Shown here: piece by piece, positions 8,011-17,900 of the stretch
Layout: each line of letters starts with the position of its first letter
How positions within the stretch are numbered: the first letter of the stretch is position 1
DNA from: Ruminococcaceae bacterium YRB3002
GTDB lineage: Bacteria > Bacillota > Clostridia > Saccharofermentanales > Saccharofermentanaceae
Reading direction: 5' to 3'
NCBI GenBank assembly: GCA_900099715.1
Contig: FMTG01000018.1
Coordinates: 1 to 48,455, forward strand
Length of the DNA stretch: 48,455 bases
The notes under the pieces: model-generated
Seen by the model: only the letters and a program-made list of their open reading frames with translations
Database searches by the model: none
What the model was told of the DNA's origin: nothing
Made by a program: the position numbers and the translations under genes

Positions 8011-9866
8011 TACTGCACCTTGATCAGCTTGTCAAAATTCTTGCCGTCAACATCTCTCATTGTGACACCAAGTTCCTTGAGCCTTGACTCAATATGTTCC
8101 TGTTCCTTGGGACGCTTGATCTTGAGAGTAGTCGTCTTGATCATGTCCTCTTCCGAGAACACGTAATTCCTGACGATCTTGTAAGCCGGCATCGTATGAT
8201 TTGCTTCATGCATCTTGTCGTTAAGATAAGCCTCAACCTGACTGTCATCGGGTTCTACTGTGAGACCCAGTTCCCGTCCTATCTCAGCACGGTTGATAAG
8301 GATCTTGGCACAGATATCAATGGCCTCCTTATCGTTGCGGTATCCCCAGACAAAGACTTCGGTAACACCCTTGATCTCAGCTATGACAGACTCGATCTCC
8401 TCAGGGAATGCTTTCTTGCCGTTAGTGAGAACGATCATGGACTTGACTCTGCCGGTAATGTGGATACTTCCCGTCTTGTCAATATATCCCATATCACCTG
8501 TATGGAACCATCCTTCTCCGTCGATCGCTTCGGCAGTTGCTTCATCGTTACGGTAATATCCAAGCATGACGCTGTCTGACTTTGTAAGGATCTCTCCTAC
8601 AGCCTTCGGACCGACTCCGTCAGCATCTATGCCCACAGTAACGCCTGCCATAGGGCGTCCCACACTTCCATGGACGTTGCAGAGTTCATTTGTAACGGAG
8701 ATAACGGGAGATGTCTCGGTAAGTCCGTATCCCATATACATGTCGATACCGAAGTCGGTAAATGCATCGATATACTTACGGTCGATACCTGCACCTCCGA
8801 TAACGACAAACCTGAAGTTGCCGCCGAGATTATCAAGGATCTGCTTATATACGCTCTTCCTCACATCAAGACCGCATCTCTTAAGGAATCTCGTGATGGG
8901 ACGAGCTACCGTGATCACCTTGTCCTTGCCGGTCTTGACGAGAACATCCTCGATCTTGGAATAAATATTCTCGAACAGGATGGGTACGGATATACATACG
9001 GTGGGACCCCATTCCTGCAGATTCTTCGTAATATAACGCAGTCCGTCGGACAGGCAGAGGCATCCGCCTGATCTCAATATGAAGAAGTCACACGTATTCT
9101 CGAAAGTATGGTGCAGCGGAAGGATCGAGAATGCCTTGTCGCCGGGCCGTACATCCAGTGTCTGGTTGATCATGTGCACATTGGACGTGATATTCCTGTG
9201 GTTCAGAAGAACACCCTTGCTCATGGATGTAGTTCCCGATGTAAAAAGTATTATCCTCGCAGCTTCACTGTCGATGGGCGTCGTCATGAATCTGTTGTCA
9301 CCCTTATTGATCAGTTCCCTTCCCTCGCCGATAAGGTCATACATATCGGCAAATCTCTCATCATCAGAAGGCCATTCGCTGTCCTTGACGCCTTCCCTGA
9401 ACATTACGACAAACTTCTTCAGGACGATCCCTTCTTCACCTTCGTCCATTCTCCTGGCGATATTCATCATCATCTTATGATGCTTGTGATGATACACGAT
9501 CAGTTTTGCTTCGCTTCTCTTAAGCAGTGCAACAAGTTCGTCTTCGGGGAGCGCCCTGTCAAGAGGAACTCCTATGCTGTCAGTTGACAGTATCGCATTG
9601 TACGATACGAACCACTCATAACTGTTCTCACCGACTACCGCCAGTTTATCGCCTGCGAATTCGCTGTTAAGTATATATGTTCCGAATGCTTTGATATCTT
9701 CGCCAAATTCATGGTAGCTTCTGTGTATCTCGGACTGCTGCGGATTCCTTCTGAATATGAAGGCATCCCTCGCACTGTGCTCCTCACACCCGCTCATCAC
9801 CAGGTCCCTTAAGTTATCATACTTTTGGGACTCATACAGAGCTGTTCCGCTCACTGTTCTCATCAT
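8010..9866 (-). CDS. AMP-binding acyl-CoA ligase/synthetase
   Basis: A 618-residue adenylate-forming enzyme that activates a carboxylic acid, probably a fatty acid, as acyl-AMP and then a thioester. Motifs are TSGTTSMSKGV (about 209-219), GYGLTETSP (about 385), GWFHTGDMGYID (about 452) and the hinge region ITGRVKSMIVLTNGKK. The order and length fit long-chain acyl-CoA synthetases of the FadD/FAA1 type. A carrier-protein (AasS-like) acceptor is an alternative. AAGGAG lies 4 nt ahead of the first ATG. It heads the run that ends at pilT and is divergent from plsC, which suggests a shared supply of acyl groups for envelope lipids (inference). The two genes share a 170-bp promoter region. Confidence 0.88.
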   Translation of the reverse strand: MMRTVSGTALYESQKYDNLRDLVMSGCEEHSARDAFIFRRNPQQSEIHRSYHEFGEDIKAFGTYILNSEFAGDKLAVVGENSYEWFVSYNAILSTDSIGVPLDRALPEDELVALLKRSEAKLIVYHHKHHKMMMNIARRMDEGEEGIVLKKFVVMFREGVKDSEWPSDDERFADMYDLIGEGRELINKGDNRFMTTPIDSEAARIILFTSGTTSMSKGVLLNHRNITSNVHMINQTLDVRPGDKAFSILPLHHTFENTCDFFILRSGGCLCLSDGLRYITKNLQEWGPTVCISVPILFENIYSKIEDVLVKTGKDKVITVARPITRFLKRCGLDVRKSVYKQILDNLGGNFRFVVIGGAGIDRKYIDAFTDFGIDMYMGYGLTETSPVISVTNELCNVHGSVGRPMAGVTVGIDADGVGPKAVGEILTKSDSVMLGYYRNDEATAEAIDGEGWFHTGDMGYIDKTGSIHITGRVKSMIVLTNGKKAFPEEIESVIAEIKGVTEVFVWGYRNDKEAIDICAKILINRAEIGRELGLTVEPDDSQVEAYLNDKMHEANHTMPAYKIVRNYVFSEEDMIKTTTLKIKRPKEQEHIESRLKELGVTMRDVDGKNFDKLIKVQ

Positions 9867-9953
9867 AATTCTCCTTAGAGCATATTGCCGTTAGCATATA
9901 ATACCACTTAATTTATGATTTTCATAAATATTATAATATAAGGGCAATTATCT

Positions 9954-9982
9954 TTGACCTAATTATCAATATCGGTTATCAT
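9954..9982 (+). promoter_or_regulatory. Candidate sigma-A promoter for plsC
   Basis: TTGACC (9954-9959), a 17-bp spacer and TATCAT (9977-9982) lie 54 bp ahead of the plsC start. The rest of this divergent gap (9867-10036) is A/T-rich. I found no equally clear promoter for the acyl-CoA ligase side. Confidence 0.55.
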
Positions 9983-10036
9983 TCAATGAGATAAAATATG
10001 CATATTGCATATAATCGGTAATTTCGGGAGGCATAT

Positions 10037-10750
10037 ATGGCAGGCGCAGACAAACATAAGCATCTGGACGAGAAGTATCCTACAAAAAGAGGCTTCTGGG
10101 ACATTGTCGCCAAGAATATCTTTCTCGCCATGACTCACGTCTGCTGCAATATGAAGTGCATCGGCAAAGAGAACTTCCCTGCAAGTAATCCCTACGTTGT
10201 CGCCTCCAACCACCAGTCATATCCTGACGGCGTGCTTATAATCGATTATCTCCCAAAGGGGCATTTCAAGTGGATGTGCTGCCTTGCAGCGTCTGACCTT
10301 GAGACAAATCACGGCAAACTCGGAAGGCTTATCATGCGTGTCGGAAGGGGCATCGCAGTCGACCGTTACGGCAATCCTGTAAGAGGTCTCATCAAGGCCA
10401 AGAAAGAAGTCGAGGAGGGCAACATCTGCTTTGTATTCCCTGAAGGTACAAGAACGGCCTCCGGCAAGCTCGGCGAGCTCAAGGACGGTGCATGTTATCT
10501 TGCGATCAAAGCAGGAACACCTCTCGTTCCCGTATATATCTCCGGTGCGTATCAGATCTGGTCCAGGCACGATAAGCACCCCCATCCTTTCAAGGGATTC
10601 ATGAAGCGTAAGAAGATCAGGATATTTGTCGGAAAGCCTCTTATGCCTGCTGACTTCGATAATGATGCTCACAAAATGACTGATGCACTGTCAGCATGGA
10701 TGCATGAGATGGAGGACAATTACTGGGATCCGGAGAACGCCCCCATCTGA
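10037..10750 (+). CDS. plsC: 1-acyl-sn-glycerol-3-phosphate acyltransferase (PlsC family)
   Basis: A 237-residue membrane-associated acyltransferase that makes phosphatidic acid from lysophosphatidic acid. The HX4D motif NHQSYPD is at residues 58-64, and the substrate-binding FPEGTR is at 134-139. IAVDRYG (about 106-112) and a PVYISG block (motif IV-like, about 165) are present too. Length is normal. A GGGAGG site lies 6 nt ahead of the ATG. It is the only plus-strand gene in the first 29 kb and is divergent from the acyl-CoA ligase gene. Its last 31 nt overlap the 3' end of the convergent VanZ-like gene. The exact acyl-acceptor is not known; LPA is the default for the family. Confidence 0.9.
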   Translation: MAGADKHKHLDEKYPTKRGFWDIVAKNIFLAMTHVCCNMKCIGKENFPASNPYVVASNHQSYPDGVLIIDYLPKGHFKWMCCLAASDLETNHGKLGRLIMRVGRGIAVDRYGNPVRGLIKAKKEVEEGNICFVFPEGTRTASGKLGELKDGACYLAIKAGTPLVPVYISGAYQIWSRHDKHPHPFKGFMKRKKIRIFVGKPLMPADFDNDAHKMTDALSAWMHEMEDNYWDPENAPI

Positions 10751-11379
10751 GGGACAAGTTCTGCCTCTTCCTGGAAATCATTCAGGTAGCCATTGTAGTT
10801 TTCCTCGTTGTAAAAATCCCTGATATCGTAATAGATGTTTACTGAATGTATTCCTACTTCAATTCCGACGATGAGTGTCATTAGTATGGCCAGGACCAGG
10901 ACGATCTTGATCATGTTATTGTGATACAGAACCCTCATTACGATAAGACCTGTCACGCCGCCAAGAGTATTGGCGATCAGATCGACAATATCGGTCGCTC
11001 CGATCATCAGGACGAACTGTGTGATCTCTATCGCCAGTGACACACAGAACATAGTAAGAGTCTTCAGAAGGAACGGCTTCTCATGGAACAGCATCTCGAG
11101 ATATATTCCAAAGGGAACAAACGCTGCAACATTGAGGATCATATCGCCCCAGAATATATTTGTCGGATCCATATTGGAATAATGCGTGAAATTGGCGAAC
11201 ATCTCAGCATCAGCAAAGATCTGACCCTGCCACCTGCTGATGTAGAATATCTCACAGCTTGATTTGAGCAGAAGCACCCACACGGGAACGAGAAGAAGGT
11301 ATACGATAAAAAGAATGACAAGAAGCACCCTTAATGGTCTTCCCCTGTCTGTTATCATACTCTCCTTATCCCCGCTCAT
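10720..11379 (-). CDS. VanZ-like membrane protein
   Basis: A 219-residue protein with about five membrane helices. The VanZ-family core is visible: an NVAAFVPFGIYLE strand-loop (about 83-95), SLAIEITQFVL (about 114-124) and GATDIVDLIANTLGGVTG (about 127-144). A last helix (about 158-178) and an acidic soluble tail follow. VanZ of Tn1546 gives low teicoplanin resistance, but most chromosomal relatives have no known role. The ATG overlaps the mutS2 stop (ATGA), so it is translationally coupled to mutS2. The 3' end overlaps that of plsC by 31 nt. There is no sign of other glycopeptide-resistance genes, so this should not be read as a resistance gene. Confidence 0.85.
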   Translation of the reverse strand: MSGDKESMITDRGRPLRVLLVILFIVYLLLVPVWVLLLKSSCEIFYISRWQGQIFADAEMFANFTHYSNMDPTNIFWGDMILNVAAFVPFGIYLEMLFHEKPFLLKTLTMFCVSLAIEITQFVLMIGATDIVDLIANTLGGVTGLIVMRVLYHNNMIKIVLVLAILMTLIVGIEVGIHSVNIYYDIRDFYNEENYNGYLNDFQEEAELVPQMGAFSGSQ

Positions 11380-13826
11380 ACCAGCCTCGCGATCGTCACT
11401 CCGTCATCACCTTCTCCGGGCATTCCAGGACGGAAAGACTCAACTCTCGGGTCCCTGCTGAGACAGTCAGTAACGATACTTCTCAATACGCCTGTTCCCT
11501 TCCCGTGAACTATCCTTATGTCGTGAATGCCGCCAAGGCTGCACTCCTCTATGTAACGTTCAAGACGCGACAGCGCCTCATCGCCGCGAAGTCCGATAAG
11601 CATCAGTTCAGATGAAGTCTTCGATGCCATATTGAACTTGAGTTCCCTTACCTTTTTGCCGTCGCTGACAACACGCGGCGTCTTCTTTGAAGGCTTGGGT
11701 TCAGGAGTATCTTCCGTTGGGATTCGAAGCTGGTCTATCTTAACCACAGTTGTGATAGTTCCTGCTCTCATCCTGACGTTGCCGTTACGTGCAGGTTCTG
11801 ACTGGGCAACACCTGTCACACCGAGCGTAGTTATATAATACTTTCCTCCTGCCACGACTTTATCGGGAACCTCCCCGGGCAATATTCCTTCCAGTTCATC
11901 ATCCTGAGAATCGTCATTAAGATCCTCAAGACCGGCTCTAAGTCTCCTCCTGACCTTCTCCATCTCAGCCAGCTGCTCTTCAACACTCATGCGGGCACTG
12001 TCCTTACGGAGCTTCCTGATCATGCCCTCTATCTCTTTGATCTTATCCTCAAGGAATTCCTTCTGCTCCTGCCTCGCATCATTGAGGATCTTAGTCTTGG
12101 ATGCTTTAAGAGCCTTCCTCTCCTCCTCCAGCTGTGCAGTCAGTTCTTCGAGTCTTACCTTCATTGCATTGTTGCTGTCACGCATGGACTGCGCCATTCT
12201 CGCGTCACGTTCAGACTGTTCGATGAGCCTGCCGAGCTTCACCTCATCCTCCGACATCCGTCCCTTTGCATCAGAGATAATAGCATCCGGCAGACCAAGC
12301 TTCTTCGATATCACGAAAGCGTTCGAAGATCCCGGTCTTCCGATGACAAGCTTATATGTCGGCATCAGTGTCTCATTATCAAACTCGAAAGCACCGTTAA
12401 CCACACCTTCATTGGAAACAGCATAAGCTTTCAGTTCCTTATAGTGCGTTGTGGCAAGTGTAACGGCACCCTTCTTCCTCAGATCCTCCAATATGGCAAT
12501 GGCAAGCGCAGCACCTTCATCAGGATCTGTACCGGAACCAAGCTCGTCCAGGATAACCAGTGATCTTCCCTTAACATTCTTCTCAATGAAAACAATATTG
12601 GACATATGCGCCGAGAATGTTGACAGACTCTGTTCGATACTCTGTTCATCTCCGATGTCGGCAAGAACCCTGTCAAAGACTGCAGCACTGCTTCCCGTCG
12701 CCACCGGTATCATAAGCCCGGCCATTACCATGAGAGTAAGCAGACCGCATGTCTTGAGCGATACCGTCTTGCCTCCCGTGTTAGGTCCCGTAATGACCAG
12801 TGTCTGATATCTGTCACCTATCCTGATATCGACCGGTACGACTGTATCTTTTGGAATAAGAGGGTGCCTTGCCTTGATAAACTCGATCATCCCGGAAGTA
12901 TTGATATCCGGTCTTGCAGCATCCATGTCAATGGCGATCATTGCTTTCGATGAGCAGAAGTCTATCAGGGCTACGATGCTCATATCTGCTTCTATCGAAG
13001 ATGAACTGCCGATAACACTACCTGTCAGTTCACCAAGTATCCTGTCTATCTCCGCCTGTTCTGCCACAGCGAGTTCCCTGAGTTTGTTATTGATCTCCAC
13101 AACAGCCATCGGCTCGATAAAGACTGTCTGACCGGTGGAAGAAGTATCGTGGACTATACCGTTGATGCGTCCCTTGAAATCAGCTATAACAGGAAGACAG
13201 TAACGGTCATTGCGGATAGTTATGACCTTCTCCTGAAGAATATCCTCATTAGCGCTCATAACCCGGTCAAGCACGCTTCTGACGCTTCCGGCAAGCTCCC
13301 TCTTCCTTCTCCTGATGTCGTACAGAGTACTGCTGGCACGGTCATTCATCTCATCCTCACTGTTGATGGACGAGGAGATATTATCTGCCAGCGTGTCATT
13401 GGTAATAAGGGATCTTATCCTGTCAAAGAGGACATAATCATCCATATCAGAGACACCGTCGGGAAGAACATTCTTAAGGTGCTGAACGCTCCTCAGGAAT
13501 GATGCAACATCCAGGAGCTGACGCATGTTCATTGTCCCGCCCGCATGTGCATAACGGAGTGACGGTCTCAGATCACAAAAACCGCCTAGGGGGAGAAAAC
13601 CGTGCCTGTTGATATAGCAGAAGACCTCGTATGTCTCATTCAGGGAGATCCTGATCTCTTCGGGATCAGTAGTAGGACACAGAGCAGAACAGATCTCGCG
13701 TCCATACACCGTCGCCGCCTTGTCTTCCAGCATGGCGACGATCTTATCAAAATCCAATGTCGTAAGGACGCGCCCCTTTATCTTCTTAGCAGCGCTTGCT
13801 TCTTCGAAAGTAGTTCTCTTGTACAT
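11376..13826 (-). CDS. mutS2: MutS2 ATPase with Smr nuclease domain
   Basis: An 816-residue protein of the MutS2 family, which lacks the mismatch-binding domain I of MutS. Walker A TGPNTGGKT is at 346-354 and Walker B LVILDELGSGTDPDEG is at about 423-438. A long charged coiled coil follows (about 515-635), then a KOW-like segment. The C-terminal Smr domain (about 735-816) has LIGLRGDEAL and the HGKGTGVLR motif. Known roles in other Firmicutes are suppression of homologous recombination and, in Bacillus subtilis, splitting of collided ribosomes. It follows pfkA by 32 bp and is coupled to the VanZ-like gene downstream. Its ribosome site is weak (GGGA). All expected motifs are intact. Confidence 0.95.
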   Translation of the reverse strand: MYKRTTFEEASAAKKIKGRVLTTLDFDKIVAMLEDKAATVYGREICSALCPTTDPEEIRISLNETYEVFCYINRHGFLPLGGFCDLRPSLRYAHAGGTMNMRQLLDVASFLRSVQHLKNVLPDGVSDMDDYVLFDRIRSLITNDTLADNISSSINSEDEMNDRASSTLYDIRRRKRELAGSVRSVLDRVMSANEDILQEKVITIRNDRYCLPVIADFKGRINGIVHDTSSTGQTVFIEPMAVVEINNKLRELAVAEQAEIDRILGELTGSVIGSSSSIEADMSIVALIDFCSSKAMIAIDMDAARPDINTSGMIEFIKARHPLIPKDTVVPVDIRIGDRYQTLVITGPNTGGKTVSLKTCGLLTLMVMAGLMIPVATGSSAAVFDRVLADIGDEQSIEQSLSTFSAHMSNIVFIEKNVKGRSLVILDELGSGTDPDEGAALAIAILEDLRKKGAVTLATTHYKELKAYAVSNEGVVNGAFEFDNETLMPTYKLVIGRPGSSNAFVISKKLGLPDAIISDAKGRMSEDEVKLGRLIEQSERDARMAQSMRDSNNAMKVRLEELTAQLEEERKALKASKTKILNDARQEQKEFLEDKIKEIEGMIRKLRKDSARMSVEEQLAEMEKVRRRLRAGLEDLNDDSQDDELEGILPGEVPDKVVAGGKYYITTLGVTGVAQSEPARNGNVRMRAGTITTVVKIDQLRIPTEDTPEPKPSKKTPRVVSDGKKVRELKFNMASKTSSELMLIGLRGDEALSRLERYIEECSLGGIHDIRIVHGKGTGVLRSIVTDCLSRDPRVESFRPGMPGEGDDGVTIARLV

Positions 13827-13858
13827 AATGATCCCGTCAGGAGATATGTTGACTTATA

Positions 13859-14911
13859 TCAGCCGAGTCTCTTGGCATTGATGATGTCGCGCTCGGGGAT
13901 GGTCTTGCTCATCTCCAGACCCTGCTCGATATCAACATCAGATATCTTTCCGTCCTTCTCGATTATGATCCTGTTATATCTCTTTGCAAGGAGACAGTCG
14001 ATTGCCTGGATACCCATAAGGCTTGCAGTTGTTCTGTCCCTCAGCGTGGGAGATCCTCCTCTCTGAAGATGACCGAGGATCGTAGGTCTAGATTCTATCT
14101 CTGTTGCCTCTTCGATCTGTCTGGCGATCTCGGTAGCGCTTCCCGCGCCTTCAGCAACTATAACAATATAATGCTTCTTGCCATGGTTACGTCCGTCAAG
14201 GATGATCCTGAGAACATCCTTATTGAAGTCATAAGGAACCTCAGGGATCAGGATGACCTCAGCACCTGTCGCGATACCTACGTTAAGCGCGATATATCCT
14301 GCGCTTCTTCCCATGACTTCAATAACACTGCATCTCTCGTGTGAGCTTGCCGTATCACGGAGCTTATCGATAGCCTCCATAGCTGTATTCATTGAAGTAT
14401 CGTAACCGATTGTGTACTCTGTTGAAGCGATATCATTATCTATCGTTCCGGGAATACCGATGACATTCATTCCGACTCTGGCAAGTGCCCGGGCGCCTTT
14501 GTATGAACCGTCACCGCCTATAACGATCAGTGCGTCCAGTCCGTATGTCTCCATCATCCTCGCGCCCTTGATAACACCGGCAGTTGTCTGGAATGTCTTG
14601 GATCTGGCAGTCATCAGGAATGTTCCGCCACGCTGCAGAGTCTCAGATACATCCCTCTTGGACAGTTCCTTCATCTCACCCTTCCACAGGCCGTGGAATC
14701 CGCGCGTTACCCCGTATACCTCAAATCCGGCATTCCATCCGGCTCTGACGACAGATCTGATAGCAGCATTCATACCGGGGGCATCACCGCCGCTCGTCAG
14801 GACACCTATTCTCTTTATAGGCTCAACTTCATCGGGATTAACATTATCGTAGCACTTAGCTCTAAGGCTGTTGATATCCGGAATATCATTCTCTGTATAT
14901 AGTAATGGCAT
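13859..14911 (-). CDS. pfkA: ATP-dependent 6-phosphofructokinase
   Basis: Phosphorylates fructose 6-phosphate in glycolysis. The core starts at RIGVLTSGGDAPGMNAAIR (34-52). GGDGS at 132-136 has the Gly that fits ATP rather than pyrophosphate, and PGTIDND at 154-160 contains the catalytic Asp. EVMGR and the GHLQRGG block complete the site. The protein has about 30 extra N-terminal residues compared with the E. coli enzyme. The start is well supported by GGAGG 6 nt ahead of the ATG, so the extension looks real. It sits between dnaE and mutS2 on the same strand. A TATAAT at 14947-14952 could be a -10, but I see no matching -35. Confidence 0.95.
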   Translation of the reverse strand: MPLLYTENDIPDINSLRAKCYDNVNPDEVEPIKRIGVLTSGGDAPGMNAAIRSVVRAGWNAGFEVYGVTRGFHGLWKGEMKELSKRDVSETLQRGGTFLMTARSKTFQTTAGVIKGARMMETYGLDALIVIGGDGSYKGARALARVGMNVIGIPGTIDNDIASTEYTIGYDTSMNTAMEAIDKLRDTASSHERCSVIEVMGRSAGYIALNVGIATGAEVILIPEVPYDFNKDVLRIILDGRNHGKKHYIVIVAEGAGSATEIARQIEEATEIESRPTILGHLQRGGSPTLRDRTTASLMGIQAIDCLLAKRYNRIIIEKDGKISDVDIEQGLEMSKTIPERDIINAKRLG

Positions 14912-14965
14912 AACTGTTCCTCCAGTGATTCGATTGACTGTAAAAGATTATACACCAACAGAAGT

Positions 14966-17900
14966 CTAATTTGATATATACATCACATTCCCGTCGCCAA
15001 CGAATCTTTTGATAGCTTCCAGAACTTCGGGGGTTGCCTCAACATTGCAAACCTCATCAAGCCTGAGCACACTGTTATCGGCTGTAAATATCACATCTAC
15101 AGGACACGTCCCATGGAAGTAGACAAGAAGGTTCATCAGCTGTCTGTATTCAGGAGAGGTCGGAAGCTTATGGAACTTTATCCTCATAAGTCTGCTGCCG
15201 TTATCATCATAGGCTGCTGATCCCGCAGCAGCAGTCCCGGCATCAACAGATACCCCGGCATTACCGTCTGTCTTCTCTGCTCTTGAGGTCTTGCCCTGTT
15301 TAGAAGCAGCCAGCCTTGCAGCTACCTGTCTGGACAGGTTATCAGGAACTGCATCCATCGGATACATCCTGTCTATGAATACTGAGAACTCGTCGCCTCT
15401 CAGATGACGTCTTCCAACGATGATACATGTGGAACCTGGCTCCATATACGGTCTTACCGTATCCAGTATCTTACCGAATACGACTCCTTCATACGGACCT
15501 TCCATATCCTCAAGGGAGAGTGTTGCCATCTGTGTCTTGGACTTTGTATATCTCAAGGACACCTTATTGATGATCGCGCTCATGATCACGGTCTTATCAT
15601 CATCGAGACTGTCTTCCATACCTGAAGCAATAGTCTCTCTTACATCTCCGATACTGTAATCTGTTACTCTGTCAATAAGCTCCCTGTACTGTGCAAGGGG
15701 ATGTCCTGACAGATAAAGACCAACTGCCTCCTTCTCGTACGAGAGTCTGACATCCGGTGCATACTCTTCAGTCTCATAGATCTTTATGGAGTCAAAGTCA
15801 TTGCCCTGATCCATTGTGTCAAATATGCTGAGCTGTCCGTCCATCATCCTGTTGTTCCTTACAGCAAGATTATCCATCTCCGTCTGGACAGTACTTATCA
15901 TCGTAGCACGGTTATATCCGAACAGGTCAAGAGCCGACGCCCAGATCATATATTCGATGGCCGACCTCTTGATCCCGATCTTAGATGCCCTTACGAGAAA
16001 GTCTTCAAAAGACTTATATGGTCCGTTTGCATCCCTGTCTTCTTCGATCACTCTGACCTGACCTTCCCCGACACCTTTGATAACGGACATGCCGATCCTT
16101 ATACCCATCTTCGTTCCGCCGTTGCCGTCAGGAATCTCCTCTGTCGTAAATCTGGCATAGCTTCTGTTAACATCAGGGGGAAGGATAGGAATGCCCATGG
16201 AATCTGATGCAGTGATATATCCGGATGCTTTATCAAGTTCGGACCGGAATGAATTCAGTGTAGCTGTCATGAACTCAACAGGATAGTAGTATTTGATATA
16301 ACCCGTCCAGTAGCCCACTACCGCATAGCATGCAGCATGCGCCTTATTGAATGCATACCCTGCGAAGCCTGATACATCATCGAAGATCTTGGAAGCAACA
16401 TCACCCGGAACGCCGCGTTTGATCGCTCCATCCACATCCTTGCCGGAATCATCCTTACCACCGTAGATAAAGAGATTCCTGTACTGTTCCATGATCTCCT
16501 TCTTCTTCTTGCTCATGGCACGTCTGATATTGTCACTCTGACCCATGGAGAATCCTGCCAGATCACGCACGATCTGCATTACCTGTTCCTGATAGATTGC
16601 ACATCCGTATGTGACTCTCAGTATTGGTTCCAGAAGCGGATGATCATATGTTATCTTCGAAGCATCATGACGGCATTCCACATATCTCGGTATCTGATCC
16701 ATAGGCCCCGGCCTGTAAAGCGCAATGCCTGCGATAATATCCTCAAGGCTCTGAGGCTTAAGCTGCTTCATGAATGAAGTCATACCTCTGCTCTCCAACT
16801 GGAATACGCCAAGTGTCTCGCCCCGACCGATCATATCATATACATTCCTGTCATCCAGAGGTATCGTCTCCAGCGTCATCTCTCTTCCGTGATTCTTTCT
16901 GATGAGGTCAAGAGAATCCTGCAGAACTGTCAGTGTACGAAGTCCGAGAAAATCGAACTTAAGAAGTCCGACACTCTCCACATCGTATTTGGAGAACTGG
17001 ACAACAGGTGTATCATCATTTGTCGCCAGCGGGGCTATATCAGTTATCGGTATTCCGGATATGATAACTCCTGCCGCATGGGTAGACGGATTACGCGGAA
17101 GCCCTTCAAGCTTAAGTGCAGTATCGATTATCTTCCTCGTATCATCATCACTGTCGTACAGTCTTCTGATATCGGGATTGACCTCCATCGCCTCCGTCAG
17201 CGTAATGCCGGGCTTGGACGGTATCATCTTGGCAATCTTATCTCCCGTCTCATATGGATAGTCCATTACCCTGGTGACATCATGAACACACGACCTGGCG
17301 CCAAGCGTGCCGAAGGTTATCACCTGGGCGACTCTCTCCTTGCCGTATTTGCCGGTTACATAGTCTATCGCGATCTGTCTTGTCTCATCAGCAAAGTCCA
17401 CGTCAAAATCAGGCATTGACACACGTTCGATATTAAGAAACCTCTCGAAAACAAGCCCGTATCTGATCGGGTCCAGATCAGTGATCCCAACAGCATATGC
17501 TACGAGCGAACCTGCACCGGATCCTCTTCCGGGACCGACTACAACACCATGTGTCTTGGAGTAATTTATGAAGTCCCACACGATGAGATAATAGTCCGTA
17601 TATCCCATCGTATTTATAACTTCGAGTTCATAATCAAGCCTCTTGATATATTCATCAGGACTTCCGGTGGGAGGGGTGATCTTGAACCTCTTCTCAAGGC
17701 CTTCATACGCAAGATATGTGAGGTATTGGGCCGTTGATTCAAAACCTTCGGGAACGTCAAAGGTCGGCAGATGGATAGTATTGAAGTCATATTCTGCTTC
17801 ACACTTCTGCGCGATCAGTTCGGTATTGTCAACGGCTTCAGGAAGATTCGCGAAGAACTGTCTGATCTCTGTCTCAGACTTCACGTAGTAATCATTGGTT

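Noticed and set aside
10720-11379. VanZ-like gene as glycopeptide resistance
   Set aside because: VanZ-like proteins are widespread in Firmicutes, and no vanHAX genes are near.
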